64,000 bases of DNA from Collimonas pratensis. GTDB taxonomy: Bacteria > Pseudomonadota > Gammaproteobacteria > Burkholderiales > Burkholderiaceae_D. Each line of letters starts with the position of its first letter. The stretch's first letter is position 1. Shown here one piece after another: positions 36,506-45,301 of the stretch. Made by a program: the position numbers and the translations under genes. The notes beneath the pieces were generated by a model. It worked only from the letters and a program-made list of their open reading frames with translations, was not told the origin of the DNA and ran no database searches. The stretch is from NCBI RefSeq assembly GCF_001584185.1, contig NZ_CP013234.1:2914001-2978000 (forward strand), given 5' to 3'.

Positions 36506-36521
36506 CCTCTGTCGCCGGCTG

Positions 36522-39518
36522 TCATTGGGTCGGCGCAGCATCGGCGACGGGAATCGACACCCGGATCGTGGTGCCGACGCCAGGCACGCTGAAAATGGCA
36601 GCCTCGCCGCCGAGCATGAGCGCGCGCTCCCGGATGCCGATCAGGCCGAACGACTTCTTCTTTTGCACGCTGGCGTCAAAACCCCTGCCATTGTCGCGCA
36701 CCTCCAGCAGATAATGCTGCGTCTTTCTTTCCAGGCTGATTTCTACCTGGCTCGCTTGCGCATGGCGGCTGATATTGGTCAACGATTCCTGCGCGATGCG
36801 GAAAATGGTGGTCGCCCGCGCGTCATCCAGGACGATGTTTTCTTCACGCACATCGAGGCTGCACGGAATGCCGGTATTACTCCGAAACTCTTCGGCCAGC
36901 CACTCCAGCGCTGACACGATCCCCATGTTCAGCGCCGACGGACGCAGCGATGCGACGACATTGCGCACCACCTTGATCGTGCCGTCCACCAGCGTCACCA
37001 TGCGTTCTATTTTTCCTTGCAGCGACGGATTATTCTCCCCGAACTCCAGCCCCACCACCGACACCCCCATGCGCAGCGCCGACAGATGCTGTCCCAGTTC
37101 ATCGTGGATTTCACGCGTCAGGCGCTTGCGTTCTTCTTCCCGCGACGCTTCCAGTTCGTAGGCGCGTTGACGCGCGTGCTGTTCCTTGAGCCGCTGGCGC
37201 GCGAACAGCCTGCGGATCCGGTATCGATGCATCAAGTACAGCAGCATCAGTGACAACAAGCCGCAAACCACGTAGAAAGTCCTGGTTGACCACCACGGCG
37301 ACAGAATCACAACCTCGACTTCTGCCGTCGGCGAATAAGCCCGCATGGCAGGATTGTCAGCTGCAACTTGGAAACGATAACGACCGGGAGGCAAGGCAGC
37401 ATATCGCACCTCGGGGACGCTTGTTTTCGACCAGTCAGCTTCCAGGCCTTGCATCCTGTAACGAAAATTCAGGGTCTCGCGGTTCTGGTAAGACAATGCG
37501 GCCAGCTTGAAATTGAGCGGGCCCGAGCTCCACGGCAGGCGCACTGGCTGGTCGCGAGCAACGGTTGCGCCGTCGCGTGTGATGCTTTCCACCAGCACAT
37601 CCAGCCGCAACGGCGCGAACAGCGATTCCGGCCGCAGGATATGGGAGGCGCCGCCGCTGGTCGCTACCCACATCGAGCCATCGCGGTCTTCATAAAAGGC
37701 GTTCAGGTCAGTGTCGTTCCATACCAGCCCGCTCTCCTGGTTGAAAAACCGCCATTGCTTGTGATTCCATACGCCGATTCCGGCGTCCGTAGATACCCAC
37801 AGCCAGCCACGGCTGTCTTCGAGCAGCGCCCCCACCCACCGATCCCGCAGCAGCGACGGCGTAACCTCGCTGATGTCCACCGCCTCACCCTGGTCGACAC
37901 CGCGCCAGACCTGCCCTGCGTCGCCGCCCAGCCACAGTATTTCGCTATGGGTGCAAGCCATGGCGCTAGGCTGGAAAACCTGCGCCGCCGGCTTGATTCG
38001 TGGCTTACGCCATTGCACGCCGTCAAAACGCAGCAGCCCCTTGTCGGTGACAAACCACAGCACCCCGGCTAGGCCCTGGCACCCCTGGGACGCGTTGATA
38101 TCCCCAATGGAAGGAAACGCCGTTATTTTTACCGGAACCGGATTCGATTGCGGCTGCCTGATGCTGTAAATGCCGATCTCGGTAGCAATCCAGAGTTGTC
38201 CCGACTGGTCGAAAAACATGCTGTTGATCGGTGGCAGCTCAGCGACCTTGACGTCCGCTTCAGCGCCGCGCCCGCGGCGTACCAGGAGTCCTGAGAGCGA
38301 GCCGGCCCAGATATTGCCTTCGGCATCTTCAGCCGTGCTTCCCCACTGGTGGGAGGTACCGCCATAGGTTGTTGGGTTAACCGAAAAATACCCAGCCTGC
38401 TGCAATGTGGCGGCGCCAGAACGGGTGCCTACATGCAGCAAATCTTGCCGGTCGCGCAAGAACGACAGCACGACATTGCTGGGCAGGCCTTGCCTGGTAG
38501 TCCAGTTCTCCCAGTTCGGATAACCTATCCAATGCACCAGCCCATGCCCCGTCGATCCAAGCCAGACGCCGCCGTCGCGATCAAACAGGATGGCGTTGAT
38601 GCCGCCGCCGACTATCAGTCCACTGGACTCGCCGAAGGATTCCCAGCGCTTGCCGTTCCAGCGCAGGATGCCTTCGTCTTGCCGGCTGAACATCCTGCCG
38701 GCAGCGTCTGTCGCCAGAAACGGAACTCCGTGCGCTTTCTGCTGCTGGCTCTGATCTGGCGAGCGGTCCTGGAAAAGGCCGCCCTCCGACGCCAGCACAA
38801 AAACCTTGTGTTCACCGCGTACCCAGAGCTGTCCTTGTCTATCATGCAGGATAGCGCGCCAATTTTCGCCGGCGGGCAAACCGCTGTTCCTGCCCAGGAC
38901 CTGCAGCTTTCCCTGGTCGTAATGGCACAGCGCGCGCGCGCATCCCATCCACAAGTCTCCGCGCGCGCCGACATGGATGCTGAACAGGATCTGCATCTCC
39001 GGATAGGGCGACAACTGCCCTGCCTCGAAAAATTCGCGTGCCTGCCAGGACTGGCCGTGGTCCGTCGATTGCACCAGCCACAGCCGGTCTTTGCTGAGCA
39101 TCAGCAGGCGATCTGGCCCGACAGTGGCAAAGGTCTGCCCTTGGTAGAAAGTGAATTGGACATTCTGGAATTGCAGCGGCACGAAACGCTGTCCTTGCCA
39201 CAGGTACAAGCCGTCGTTGGTGCCGGCCCACAAGCGGCCGCTGCCGTCGACATGCAGCGCGGTAATGAAAGGAGCGGACAAACTGTCGCCTAAGCCAAAA
39301 CGCTGAAACCGTGCCCCGTCGTAGCGAAACAGTCCATTTTGCGTGCCGATCCAGAGATAACCGCCCGGTTCCTGCGCCAGGGCCGTAACACTCATATTTG
39401 CCAAACCGTCCGACTGGCTGTAATAGCGCAAGGGCAACTGCTGGCCAAGCACCACCGGCGGCATGCAGATCAGCCACAATATGACGATCAGTTGACGACA
39501 TCCGCGCCAGCTCTTCAT
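36522..39518 (-). CDS. Beta-propeller (Reg_prop/Y_Y_Y) sensor histidine kinase
   Basis: 998 residues. The signal peptide (LIVILWLICMPPVVLG) exports a sensor of repeated propeller blades (about 30-650; recurring W-x-G-T/D-x-G-L and LWVSTDAGIGVW units). A Y_Y_Y domain (about 660-750) and a membrane segment (TFYVVCGLLSLMLLYLM) follow. The cytoplasmic part has a HisKA_3 dimerisation motif with the phospho-acceptor His in REIHDELGQHLSALRM (about residue 805). Its HATPase is marked by DNGRGFD and FGLIGIRERALMLGG. This hybrid-propeller type often senses oligosaccharides in Bacteroidetes. That would fit the nearby polysaccharide lyase, but the ligand is unknown. Confidence 0.93.
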   Translation of the reverse strand: MKSWRGCRQLIVILWLICMPPVVLGQQLPLRYYSQSDGLANMSVTALAQEPGGYLWIGTQNGLFRYDGARFQRFGLGDSLSAPFITALHVDGSGRLWAGTNDGLYLWQGQRFVPLQFQNVQFTFYQGQTFATVGPDRLLMLSKDRLWLVQSTDHGQSWQAREFFEAGQLSPYPEMQILFSIHVGARGDLWMGCARALCHYDQGKLQVLGRNSGLPAGENWRAILHDRQGQLWVRGEHKVFVLASEGGLFQDRSPDQSQQQKAHGVPFLATDAAGRMFSRQDEGILRWNGKRWESFGESSGLIVGGGINAILFDRDGGVWLGSTGHGLVHWIGYPNWENWTTRQGLPSNVVLSFLRDRQDLLHVGTRSGAATLQQAGYFSVNPTTYGGTSHQWGSTAEDAEGNIWAGSLSGLLVRRGRGAEADVKVAELPPINSMFFDQSGQLWIATEIGIYSIRQPQSNPVPVKITAFPSIGDINASQGCQGLAGVLWFVTDKGLLRFDGVQWRKPRIKPAAQVFQPSAMACTHSEILWLGGDAGQVWRGVDQGEAVDISEVTPSLLRDRWVGALLEDSRGWLWVSTDAGIGVWNHKQWRFFNQESGLVWNDTDLNAFYEDRDGSMWVATSGGASHILRPESLFAPLRLDVLVESITRDGATVARDQPVRLPWSSGPLNFKLAALSYQNRETLNFRYRMQGLEADWSKTSVPEVRYAALPPGRYRFQVAADNPAMRAYSPTAEVEVVILSPWWSTRTFYVVCGLLSLMLLYLMHRYRIRRLFARQRLKEQHARQRAYELEASREEERKRLTREIHDELGQHLSALRMGVSVVGLEFGENNPSLQGKIERMVTLVDGTIKVVRNVVASLRPSALNMGIVSALEWLAEEFRSNTGIPCSLDVREENIVLDDARATTIFRIAQESLTNISRHAQASQVEISLERKTQHYLLEVRDNGRGFDASVQKKKSFGLIGIRERALMLGGEAAIFSVPGVGTTIRVSIPVADAAPTQ

Positions 39519-39690
39519 TCAGGCTCCTATTGCCGTTTGAGGACATAAACGAGGCCATTCCAAGGATGCCTTATGGGCATGATAGGGTAAAAAAGCCTAT
39601 GGAAGCATCAGATCGATACCCATCGCCATGGAAACCCCACACTCCACACTCAGAACTGCAATACCGCCCGCTGGAAAATACCGCTGCGTC

Positions 39691-39924
39691 TCAAAAAAAA
39701 CTTTTCAGCTCGGCAATCGAAAAATCGCTGGTTTCATGCAGACTGATCAGAATGGATGCACCGACCCGCAGCCGGCCGTGGCGGATTTTACTGATGACAG
39801 GCGGCGCCACTTCAAGGCGACGCGAAAGTGCCGCGTCGTTTTTCAGTTCAAGCTTGGCCATCACGGCATCCAACATCTTGTTGGCGCTTATGATGTACTC
39901 ATCCGTGTCGTCAGCATTCTTCAT
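39691..39924 (-). CDS. Small helix-turn-helix protein
   Basis: 77 residues. The core KLELKNDAALSRRLEVAPPV followed by ISKIRHGRLRVGASILISLH matches a small Cro/CI-like HTH family common in Burkholderiales, where the Ala-Leu-Ser-Arg and Pro-Pro-Val-Ile-Ser-Lys helices form the DNA-binding unit. It is a stand-alone gene without a toxin-like partner in sight. Target unknown. Confidence 0.75.
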   Translation of the reverse strand: MKNADDTDEYIISANKMLDAVMAKLELKNDAALSRRLEVAPPVISKIRHGRLRVGASILISLHETSDFSIAELKSFF

Positions 39925-40094
39925 TGCGTACTTTCAGTTGTTACCATGTAATCGGGTGAGTTTTCAATAACGCAACTCTGGATTTATATTCCTTTGAGAT
40001 AAATACTAATGAATCCGGAGGAAAGAAGGTATCAGGAAATCATGATTTGGAAGTGAGCACGCGAGAATCCTCTGTCCGGAATTCCTTACACCGC

Positions 40095-40208
40095 GCCAAC
40101 TATCGAAGCCGTGAACGGCGACTGCTCGATACACAATCGCTCGGCCGCACGGGCAAAGTGTAATTCTTCAGCGACGGCGGCAAAGCAGCGCAGGTGGCGA
40201 AGTTCCAT
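40095..40208 (-). pseudogene. LysR regulator, N-terminal stub
   Basis: From an ATG at 40208 the minus strand encodes [20 protein letters not shown] and [11 protein letters not shown], the canonical first helices of the LysR HTH. The frame then loses similarity and stops within about 8 codons. About 37 residues of a normal 300 remain. It sits directly downstream of an efflux-protein fragment, so the area is a recombination scar. Confidence 0.72.
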
Positions 40209-40242
40209 ATATTCTCCGCCATCTCCGCTAGCGCGTACTTTG

Positions 40243-40490
40243 CTATCTGATCGCTACCGCTTTGGATTCCTGGGGTTGCCAACCTCCGCCAAGTGCCTTG
40301 AATGCCGCGACCGCCGCGCGGGCGGATTCGGTTTGCGCTTGCGCTCGCATATCGGAGGCACGTAGCAGATTCTCGTCGGCTTGCAGGACTTCGATTAGGC
40401 TGACGACCCCTTTCTGGTATGCCGCAAACGAAGCTCCTCTCGCTCGACTGAGCGAATCCACACCCTGACCGAGTATGTCGGCCTGATCAG
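40243..40490 (-). pseudogene. RND efflux outer-membrane factor (OprM/NodT type), C-terminal stub
   Basis: The minus strand encodes about 80 residues including ARGASFAAYQKGVVSLIEVL, then QADENLLRASDMRAQAQTES and AAVAAFKALGGGW, the well-known last helices of OprM-type lipoproteins. The first 400 or so residues are absent. On its upstream side the DNA passes into the 3' end of an oxidoreductase gene read in another frame, so the two truncated genes were joined near 40485. Confidence 0.75.
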
Positions 40491-41360
40491 TTGGATCCCT
40501 TCATTAAGAGCTACGATTCTGGCAATCGGCAGTCGAAATTTTCCTTTTCGCGCCTCAGTGGCAACGCGCTCAAGAATGTCAGGCCTTGGTGTACCCACAA
40601 TCGGCTTCAGTTTACGGTTAAAGATAGAACGAATAAACTTACCCGGGGTTGGATTAAGGTCCAGGAATACACCGTCCTTTTGCAGCAGACGTAGTCCCAT
40701 CGCTGTAGTCATTGTAGCGGCCGTATCGTAGACCACGTCGAAACGCTCAGCGAGCGTCCCCAAATCCGTAGTCCGATAGTCATAGACCGCTTGAACGCCG
40801 AGGGAGCGTGCCCGTTCCATCGATCCCGCGCTGCAACTGCCCTCAACCGAGGCCCCGAGTATGCGCGCTATCTGCACGGCCGCTTCGCCAACTGCACCAG
40901 CGCAACCATTGACGAAGACGAGCTGGCCGGCCTTCAGTTTCGCCTTGTCAACCAAGCCGTTCCATGCCGTGACTCCCGGGGTCCCCATGCAAGCCGCGTC
41001 CTCGAAAGAAATTTCGTCTGGCTTCTTTGCCAGGAAGGTTTCTTTGGTCACCACAGCCTGGCCCAGGGCGCCGCTCTCCTTGAAACGGGCCAGACCGAAC
41101 ACCGCGTCTCCCGGACGAAAACGCGTTACGTCTGGACCGATCGCGGTCACCACCCCCGAAAAATCCATACCCATCGCGCGGGGAAAGGCATTTCCGGTAA
41201 CGATCTTCATCATGCCGTTGCGCAGCTTCCAGTCGATTGGGTTGATGGCTGCAAATTTGACTTTTACTGTCACCTCGCCTTTACCCGGCGCGGCCAACTC
41301 GAAGTCATCGAGCTGCATAAGCTCTGGGCCGCCGTATTGGTGATATTGGATGCGTTTCAT
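40395..41360 (-). CDS. NADPH:quinone-reductase-like zinc-less alcohol dehydrogenase, C-terminus replaced
   Basis: 321 residues. The MDR fold is clear: MKRIQYHQYGGPELMQLDDF, AAINPIDWKLRNG, MGMDFSGVVTAIGPDV, then the Rossmann segment VFVNGCAGAVGEAAVQIARI. These enzymes reduce quinones or enones with NADPH. From about residue 292 (after IARIVALNEGIQLI) the reading frame runs out of phase through the efflux-protein fragment. The normal last strand is therefore missing and about 27 unrelated residues are added. Activity is uncertain. Confidence 0.78.
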   Translation of the reverse strand: MKRIQYHQYGGPELMQLDDFELAAPGKGEVTVKVKFAAINPIDWKLRNGMMKIVTGNAFPRAMGMDFSGVVTAIGPDVTRFRPGDAVFGLARFKESGALGQAVVTKETFLAKKPDEISFEDAACMGTPGVTAWNGLVDKAKLKAGQLVFVNGCAGAVGEAAVQIARILGASVEGSCSAGSMERARSLGVQAVYDYRTTDLGTLAERFDVVYDTAATMTTAMGLRLLQKDGVFLDLNPTPGKFIRSIFNRKLKPIVGTPRPDILERVATEARKGKFRLPIARIVALNEGIQLIRPTYSVRVWIRSVEREELRLRHTRKGSSA

Positions 41361-41490
41361 AGCGGGCCGTTTCCCTTTGGTTCAACGAAGCATAAGCGCT
41401 TGGTATGCTGAGCTGAGCCCTTAGCGTTAGTAATCATGTTGGTCCTCTTCCCTTGTGTCGGTTGTGTCAGAAGACTTAGTGTAATTCGCC

Positions 41491-41513
41491 ATGGTGACAG
41501 ATTCTGTCACCAT
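41491..41513. promoter_or_regulatory. Perfect 23-bp palindrome, likely operator
   Basis: Two 11-base arms, ATGGTGACAGA and TCTGTCACCAT, surround a central T. It lies 131 bases upstream of the oxidoreductase start and downstream of the SDR stop. Such palindromes are typical TetR-family operators, but no TetR gene is in the window. Confidence 0.6.
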
Positions 41514-41550
41514 TGATCAGTCGCCTCTGTCTCCGCACAGGGCAAGGTCG

Positions 41551-42288
41551 TCAAGCCCCATTCATGCGCTCAAACAAGGCTTCGCCCATCTTGCGCGCGC
41601 CCACAGACAAGCCGACCAGCACTTCGTCCTGATCGTTTTCTAACTGGATAAGGGCGTCGATAGCGAACTCGTCGGCGGACATCATCTGCTGTCCGGCGGC
41701 GCCTCCGCTCCTGGTTCCGCCGCCCAGTCCAGTGTCAACGATGGGCGGCGCCATTTCCACAACCCGGACGCCCGTCGCTTTGAGCTGGTGACGCAGGGTG
41801 AGCGTGAAGGAGTGCATAGCTGCTTTGGTCGCGCAGTAGACGGGAACATCGGCCATTGGCGCGAATGCCAGGGCAGAGGTGACGTTAATGATCGCAGCCT
41901 GGGATTGTCGCTTCAGCAATGGCAATAACTCGCCGATGAGCCGCACCGGCGCGGTGAAATTGGTAGCGACCTCTTGCTCGAGGTACTCCAACGCGTTCAT
42001 ATCCGTGAATAACCGGCGGTATTGCACGCCCGCGTTGTTGATGACCATGGCGAGTCCGGGATGTTCGGTGTTCAGCCAGTTCACCATGGACTGGCGGCTT
42101 GCTTGATCAGTGATATCGCAGACGCGGGTGACTACGTGTGGCAGCTGGGCTTGCGCTTTCAGCAGCGCTTCCTCGCTGCGCCCACAGACGATGACACGAT
42201 TGCCGCGCTCGGAAAGTTGCCTTGCCAGTGCCAAGCCGATGCCGGCACCGCCGCCCGTAATAAGAATGGTGCTTGTCGTCAGGTTCAT
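41551..42288 (-). CDS. SDR-family oxidoreductase (DltE-like)
   Basis: 245 residues. The cofactor loop is TILITGGGAGIGLALARQLS, followed by NNAGVQ. The catalytic set is S in INVTSALAF plus YCATK. Classical short-chain dehydrogenases of this kind reduce or oxidise alcohol/keto groups with NAD(P)H. It is separated from the upstream LysR gene by 270 bases and is on the same strand. Substrate unknown. Confidence 0.88.
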   Translation of the reverse strand: MNLTTSTILITGGGAGIGLALARQLSERGNRVIVCGRSEEALLKAQAQLPHVVTRVCDITDQASRQSMVNWLNTEHPGLAMVINNAGVQYRRLFTDMNALEYLEQEVATNFTAPVRLIGELLPLLKRQSQAAIINVTSALAFAPMADVPVYCATKAAMHSFTLTLRHQLKATGVRVVEMAPPIVDTGLGGGTRSGGAAGQQMMSADEFAIDALIQLENDQDEVLVGLSVGARKMGEALFERMNGA

Positions 42289-42559
42289 GCGACGTCCCTT
42301 CTTGATGGAAAAATGAGAAGGTGTGCCGACGAAAGACTAAGGGAATCCAGCGGGCACACCTAAACGACCGGCAAGCCGGCGCAGGTGTCGCGGATACCCT
42401 GTAAGGGGAAAGCTGCCGCCCTGTTGGACGGCGACCGGGCTACCATCTGGTCTGCGCTCTTTCGACAGTGGCTTTATAGCGTAAACGCCTCCCATTGACA
42501 ATGCCCCACACCGGCGGCCGGGCAGACAGCTGCCCGTTGACGCGGCGCGGTTTTTGCGT

Positions 42560-43528
42560 TTAGTCGACGATTGGATCCATGCTTTTCGGCAGTTGTTCAA
42601 TCAGGGCGTCCACTGCCAGCCGCAAGCGCAACGGCATGTGAGCCACGCTAGGCCAGAGCGCGTAACAGTCCACCGTGCCGCCGGGCTGGTCGTCCAGCAC
42701 GCTGACCAGCTGCCCCGTGCGCAGGCGCTCCCGGACTAGCCATTCGGGCAGCCAGGCGAGGCCCAGGCCAGCCGTGGCTGCGTCCGCAATGGCCTCCAGA
42801 TCATCTAGTTGCAGGCGGGAGTTCAGCGGCGTGTTCACAATGCGGCCGGTTGCATCGGGCAACTGCCAGACGTTGACGCGGTCGGCACGCCGGTAAAGCA
42901 GGATGCTGTGTGCGGCCAGCTCGGTCGTGCTCAGCGGGCGTCCATGTGCAGCCAGGTAAGCCGGCGAGGCGCACACCCGCTTGCGCTGCACCCCCAGCTT
43001 GCGCGCCCGCAGGCCTTCGCTCTCGGTCCCCAGTAAGCCGCTGCGGATGGCGAGATCAAAACCTTCAGCCAGCACGTCCACAGTACGGTCGCTGAAACTC
43101 AAATGCAGGTCAAGCGATGGATGCTGCTGCGCCAGATTCAACAAGATGGGTGCGATGCAGTGGCGACCGAACAGCACGGGCATGGAAACGCGTAGCCGCC
43201 CCGTCATTTCGTGCCGGCCGGACGCCATCTGCGCCTCCGCCGCTTGCAGCTCTGCCTGCGCTCGAGCGCAGTGCTCGTAGTAGATCTGGCCATCGTCGGT
43301 CAGACTCTGTACCCGCGTCGTGCGATGGAACAGCCGGGTAGCCAAACGCGCCTCCAGTCGGGCCATCGCCTTGCCTACCGCCGAGCGCGTCAGGCCCAGG
43401 TGCTCCGCCGCGCTTGTGAAGCCGCCCAAGCGTACTACCTCCAGAAACACAGTGACCCCATCGAAACGTTCCTGCCGCTCGGGAGCCGCGCTCATCAAAG
43501 CTATTGGGGAATCCAGTTCCTTCGTCAT
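42560..43528 (-). CDS. LysR-family regulator, divergent from a redox operon
   Basis: 322 residues. The HTH is GFTSAAEHLGLTRSAVGKAM followed by ARLEARLATRLFHRTTR, and the effector-binding domain spans about 105-310. It belongs to the AaeR/DmlR-like LysR branch judging by the RVQSLTDDGQIYYEHCARA motif. It is divergent from the flavodoxin-like gene. The 107-base gap contains CGTAT-N14-ATACG (43552-43575), a possible binding site. LysR regulators commonly control the divergent neighbour. Confidence 0.9.
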   Translation of the reverse strand: MTKELDSPIALMSAAPERQERFDGVTVFLEVVRLGGFTSAAEHLGLTRSAVGKAMARLEARLATRLFHRTTRVQSLTDDGQIYYEHCARAQAELQAAEAQMASGRHEMTGRLRVSMPVLFGRHCIAPILLNLAQQHPSLDLHLSFSDRTVDVLAEGFDLAIRSGLLGTESEGLRARKLGVQRKRVCASPAYLAAHGRPLSTTELAAHSILLYRRADRVNVWQLPDATGRIVNTPLNSRLQLDDLEAIADAATAGLGLAWLPEWLVRERLRTGQLVSVLDDQPGGTVDCYALWPSVAHMPLRLRLAVDALIEQLPKSMDPIVD

Positions 43529-43635
43529 TGGAATATCTTTCTACATTGGATCGTATTTTTCCACTTTATCATACGTTTACTTGCTGCAGCGGGAACCCAG
43601 GGCGACAAACCAAAAATTTTGAACGGGAAAACTAC

Positions 43636-44205
43636 ATGCTGATTGCAATTGTTTACGACAGCGGCTGGGGCCATACCGCCAGGCAGGCGCAAAGCGTAGC
43701 CGAGGGCGTGCGCCGGGTGGCAGACGCCGAGGCACGACTGATTCCCGTGGCGGAAGGCGCTATCCCCTGGGAAGTACTTGAGGCCAGCGATGCCATCGTC
43801 TTCGGTTCGCCGACGTACAACGGTGCTCCCAGTGCACGCTTCAAGCAGTTTTGCGAAGACTCGACCAAGCCGGCCTGGAGCGAGATGAAATGGCGCGACA
43901 AGGTGGCCGCCGGTTTCACCAATTCGGGCGCGCAAAACGGCGACAAGCTGCATTCGCTGATCTCGATGGCGCTGTTTGCGGCCCAGCACGGCATGTTGTG
44001 GGTCGGACTCGATCTGATGCCCGGCAACGACAGCAGCCGTGGCAGCGTGCACGACCTCAATCGCCTGGGCAGCTGGTTGGGCGCGATGGCGCAATCCAAC
44101 GGCGACCAGGGACCGGATGACACCCCCATCAAGAGCGACCTCGACACCGCTGCCTACCTTGGGCAGCGCGCGGCGGAGACGGTGCGCCGACTTCAAGCCG
44201 TTTGA
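43636..44205 (+). CDS. WrbA-like flavodoxin-fold NAD(P)H:quinone oxidoreductase
   Basis: 189 residues from the ATG at 43636, where the flavodoxin strand MLIAIVYDSGWGHTARQAQS begins; longer starts are out of register with the family. FGSPTYNGAPSARFKQFCED is the FMN-phosphate loop region. KWRDKVAAGFTNSGAQNGDK and HGMLWVGLD follow WrbA order. These enzymes reduce quinones by two electrons. It is the first gene of a four-gene run with 26-48-base gaps. Confidence 0.85.
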   Translation: MLIAIVYDSGWGHTARQAQSVAEGVRRVADAEARLIPVAEGAIPWEVLEASDAIVFGSPTYNGAPSARFKQFCEDSTKPAWSEMKWRDKVAAGFTNSGAQNGDKLHSLISMALFAAQHGMLWVGLDLMPGNDSSRGSVHDLNRLGSWLGAMAQSNGDQGPDDTPIKSDLDTAAYLGQRAAETVRRLQAV

Positions 44206-44231
44206 CCCATTTTTTGACCAAGGAGCCTCAT

Positions 44232-44528
44232 ATGAAACTGCTTTGCCTCGACATCCCACAGCCAGGCGCCAGCCTGGAAAAATACCAACCACATATGCTG
44301 GACGAACTCCGTCATACCTGGCAGCTCTACAAGGACGGTATCGTGCGCGACATCTATTTTCGCCAGGATCGCCCCGGCGTCGTCATCATCGCCGAGTGCG
44401 AATCGGTTGAAGCCGCGAGACAAGTCTTAGGCGAATTTCCGCTGGCCAAGGCCGGGCTCATTGGCTGGGACGTCATCCCGCTTGGCGCGTTCCACTGGGA
44501 AGCGCTCTTTGCGCCTGGCAATGCCTGA
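44232..44528 (+). CDS. YCII/muconolactone-isomerase-like small protein
   Basis: 98 residues from the ATG at 44232 with AGGAG 7 bases upstream. The ferredoxin-like alternation (VRDIYFRQDRPGVVIIAECE, then VEAARQVLGEFPLAKAGLIG) resembles YCII/MLI superfamily dimers, which include ring-isomerising or decarboxylating enzymes. Second gene of the operon. Confidence 0.7.
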   Translation: MKLLCLDIPQPGASLEKYQPHMLDELRHTWQLYKDGIVRDIYFRQDRPGVVIIAECESVEAARQVLGEFPLAKAGLIGWDVIPLGAFHWEALFAPGNA

Positions 44529-44576
44529 AATTTCCAGGCCACAGTGAGCACCCCTCCAAAACAGGAACCTACGATC

Positions 44577-45272
44577 ATGACCAAGCAAGCTTCCAAACTT
44601 AAGCCCGTCCTCTTCGTCGTCACCAGCAACGCGGTGAAGGGAGCAACGGGTATCCCCACCGGTTTTAACCTGGCCGAAGTCACCCACCCGCTGGAAAAAT
44701 TACAAGCAGCAGGTCTCCAGGTGGAATACGCCTCGCCCTTGGGCGGCGCTGCGCCGCTGGATGGGCTGGAAGACATGAACGATCCGGTCATTGCCCGCTA
44801 TTGGGCCGATGCCGATTTCCGTCATGCCATCGCGCATACGCTGTGCCTGGATGATGTCGATCCTTCGCGCTATTCGGCGATCTTCTTTGCGGGCGGTCAC
44901 GGCACGATGTGGGACTTCCCCGACAGCGTCGCCGCGCAAAAAGCCATTCGCGAAATCGATGCGGCGGGCGGTATCGTCTCGGCGGTGTGCCATGGCCCGG
45001 CGGCCCTGGTCAACGCGCGCCGTGCCGATGGCAGCCTGCTGGTGGCAAATAAACGAGTGGCAGCCTTTACCGACGGCGAGGAAGAGGAAGTGCAATCCAC
45101 GCACGTTGTGCCTTTTCTGCTAGCGTCCACGCTCAACGAACGCGGCGCACACCACCAGAACGCCGCCAATTGGGCCGACAACGTAGTCATCGATGGTCGC
45201 CTCATCACCGGACAGAATCCGCAGTCCGCTGCGAGCTTGGGCGAAGCGTTGCGCGATGCCTTATTGGCGTGA
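44577..45272 (+). CDS. DJ-1/PfpI (Hsp31-like) family protein
   Basis: 231 residues from the ATG at 44577 with AGGA upstream; a GTG at 44544 is in frame but less well placed. The nucleophile elbow Cys is in VSAVCHGPAALV. The acidic partner region is GGHGTMWDFPDS, and AAFTDGEEEEVQ is typical of Hsp31-like glyoxalase III/chaperone proteins. Third gene of the operon; a methylglyoxal or electrophile-protection role would suit its neighbours but is inferred. Confidence 0.85.
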   Translation: MTKQASKLKPVLFVVTSNAVKGATGIPTGFNLAEVTHPLEKLQAAGLQVEYASPLGGAAPLDGLEDMNDPVIARYWADADFRHAIAHTLCLDDVDPSRYSAIFFAGGHGTMWDFPDSVAAQKAIREIDAAGGIVSAVCHGPAALVNARRADGSLLVANKRVAAFTDGEEEEVQSTHVVPFLLASTLNERGAHHQNAANWADNVVIDGRLITGQNPQSAASLGEALRDALLA

Positions 45273-45301
45273 TCAGCCACTGACACGAGAAAGAGAACAT
45301 C

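Noticed and set aside
39530..39970. Plus-strand frames opposite the small HTH gene
   Set aside because: They are antisense to the HTH protein, which has a recognisable DNA-binding core.
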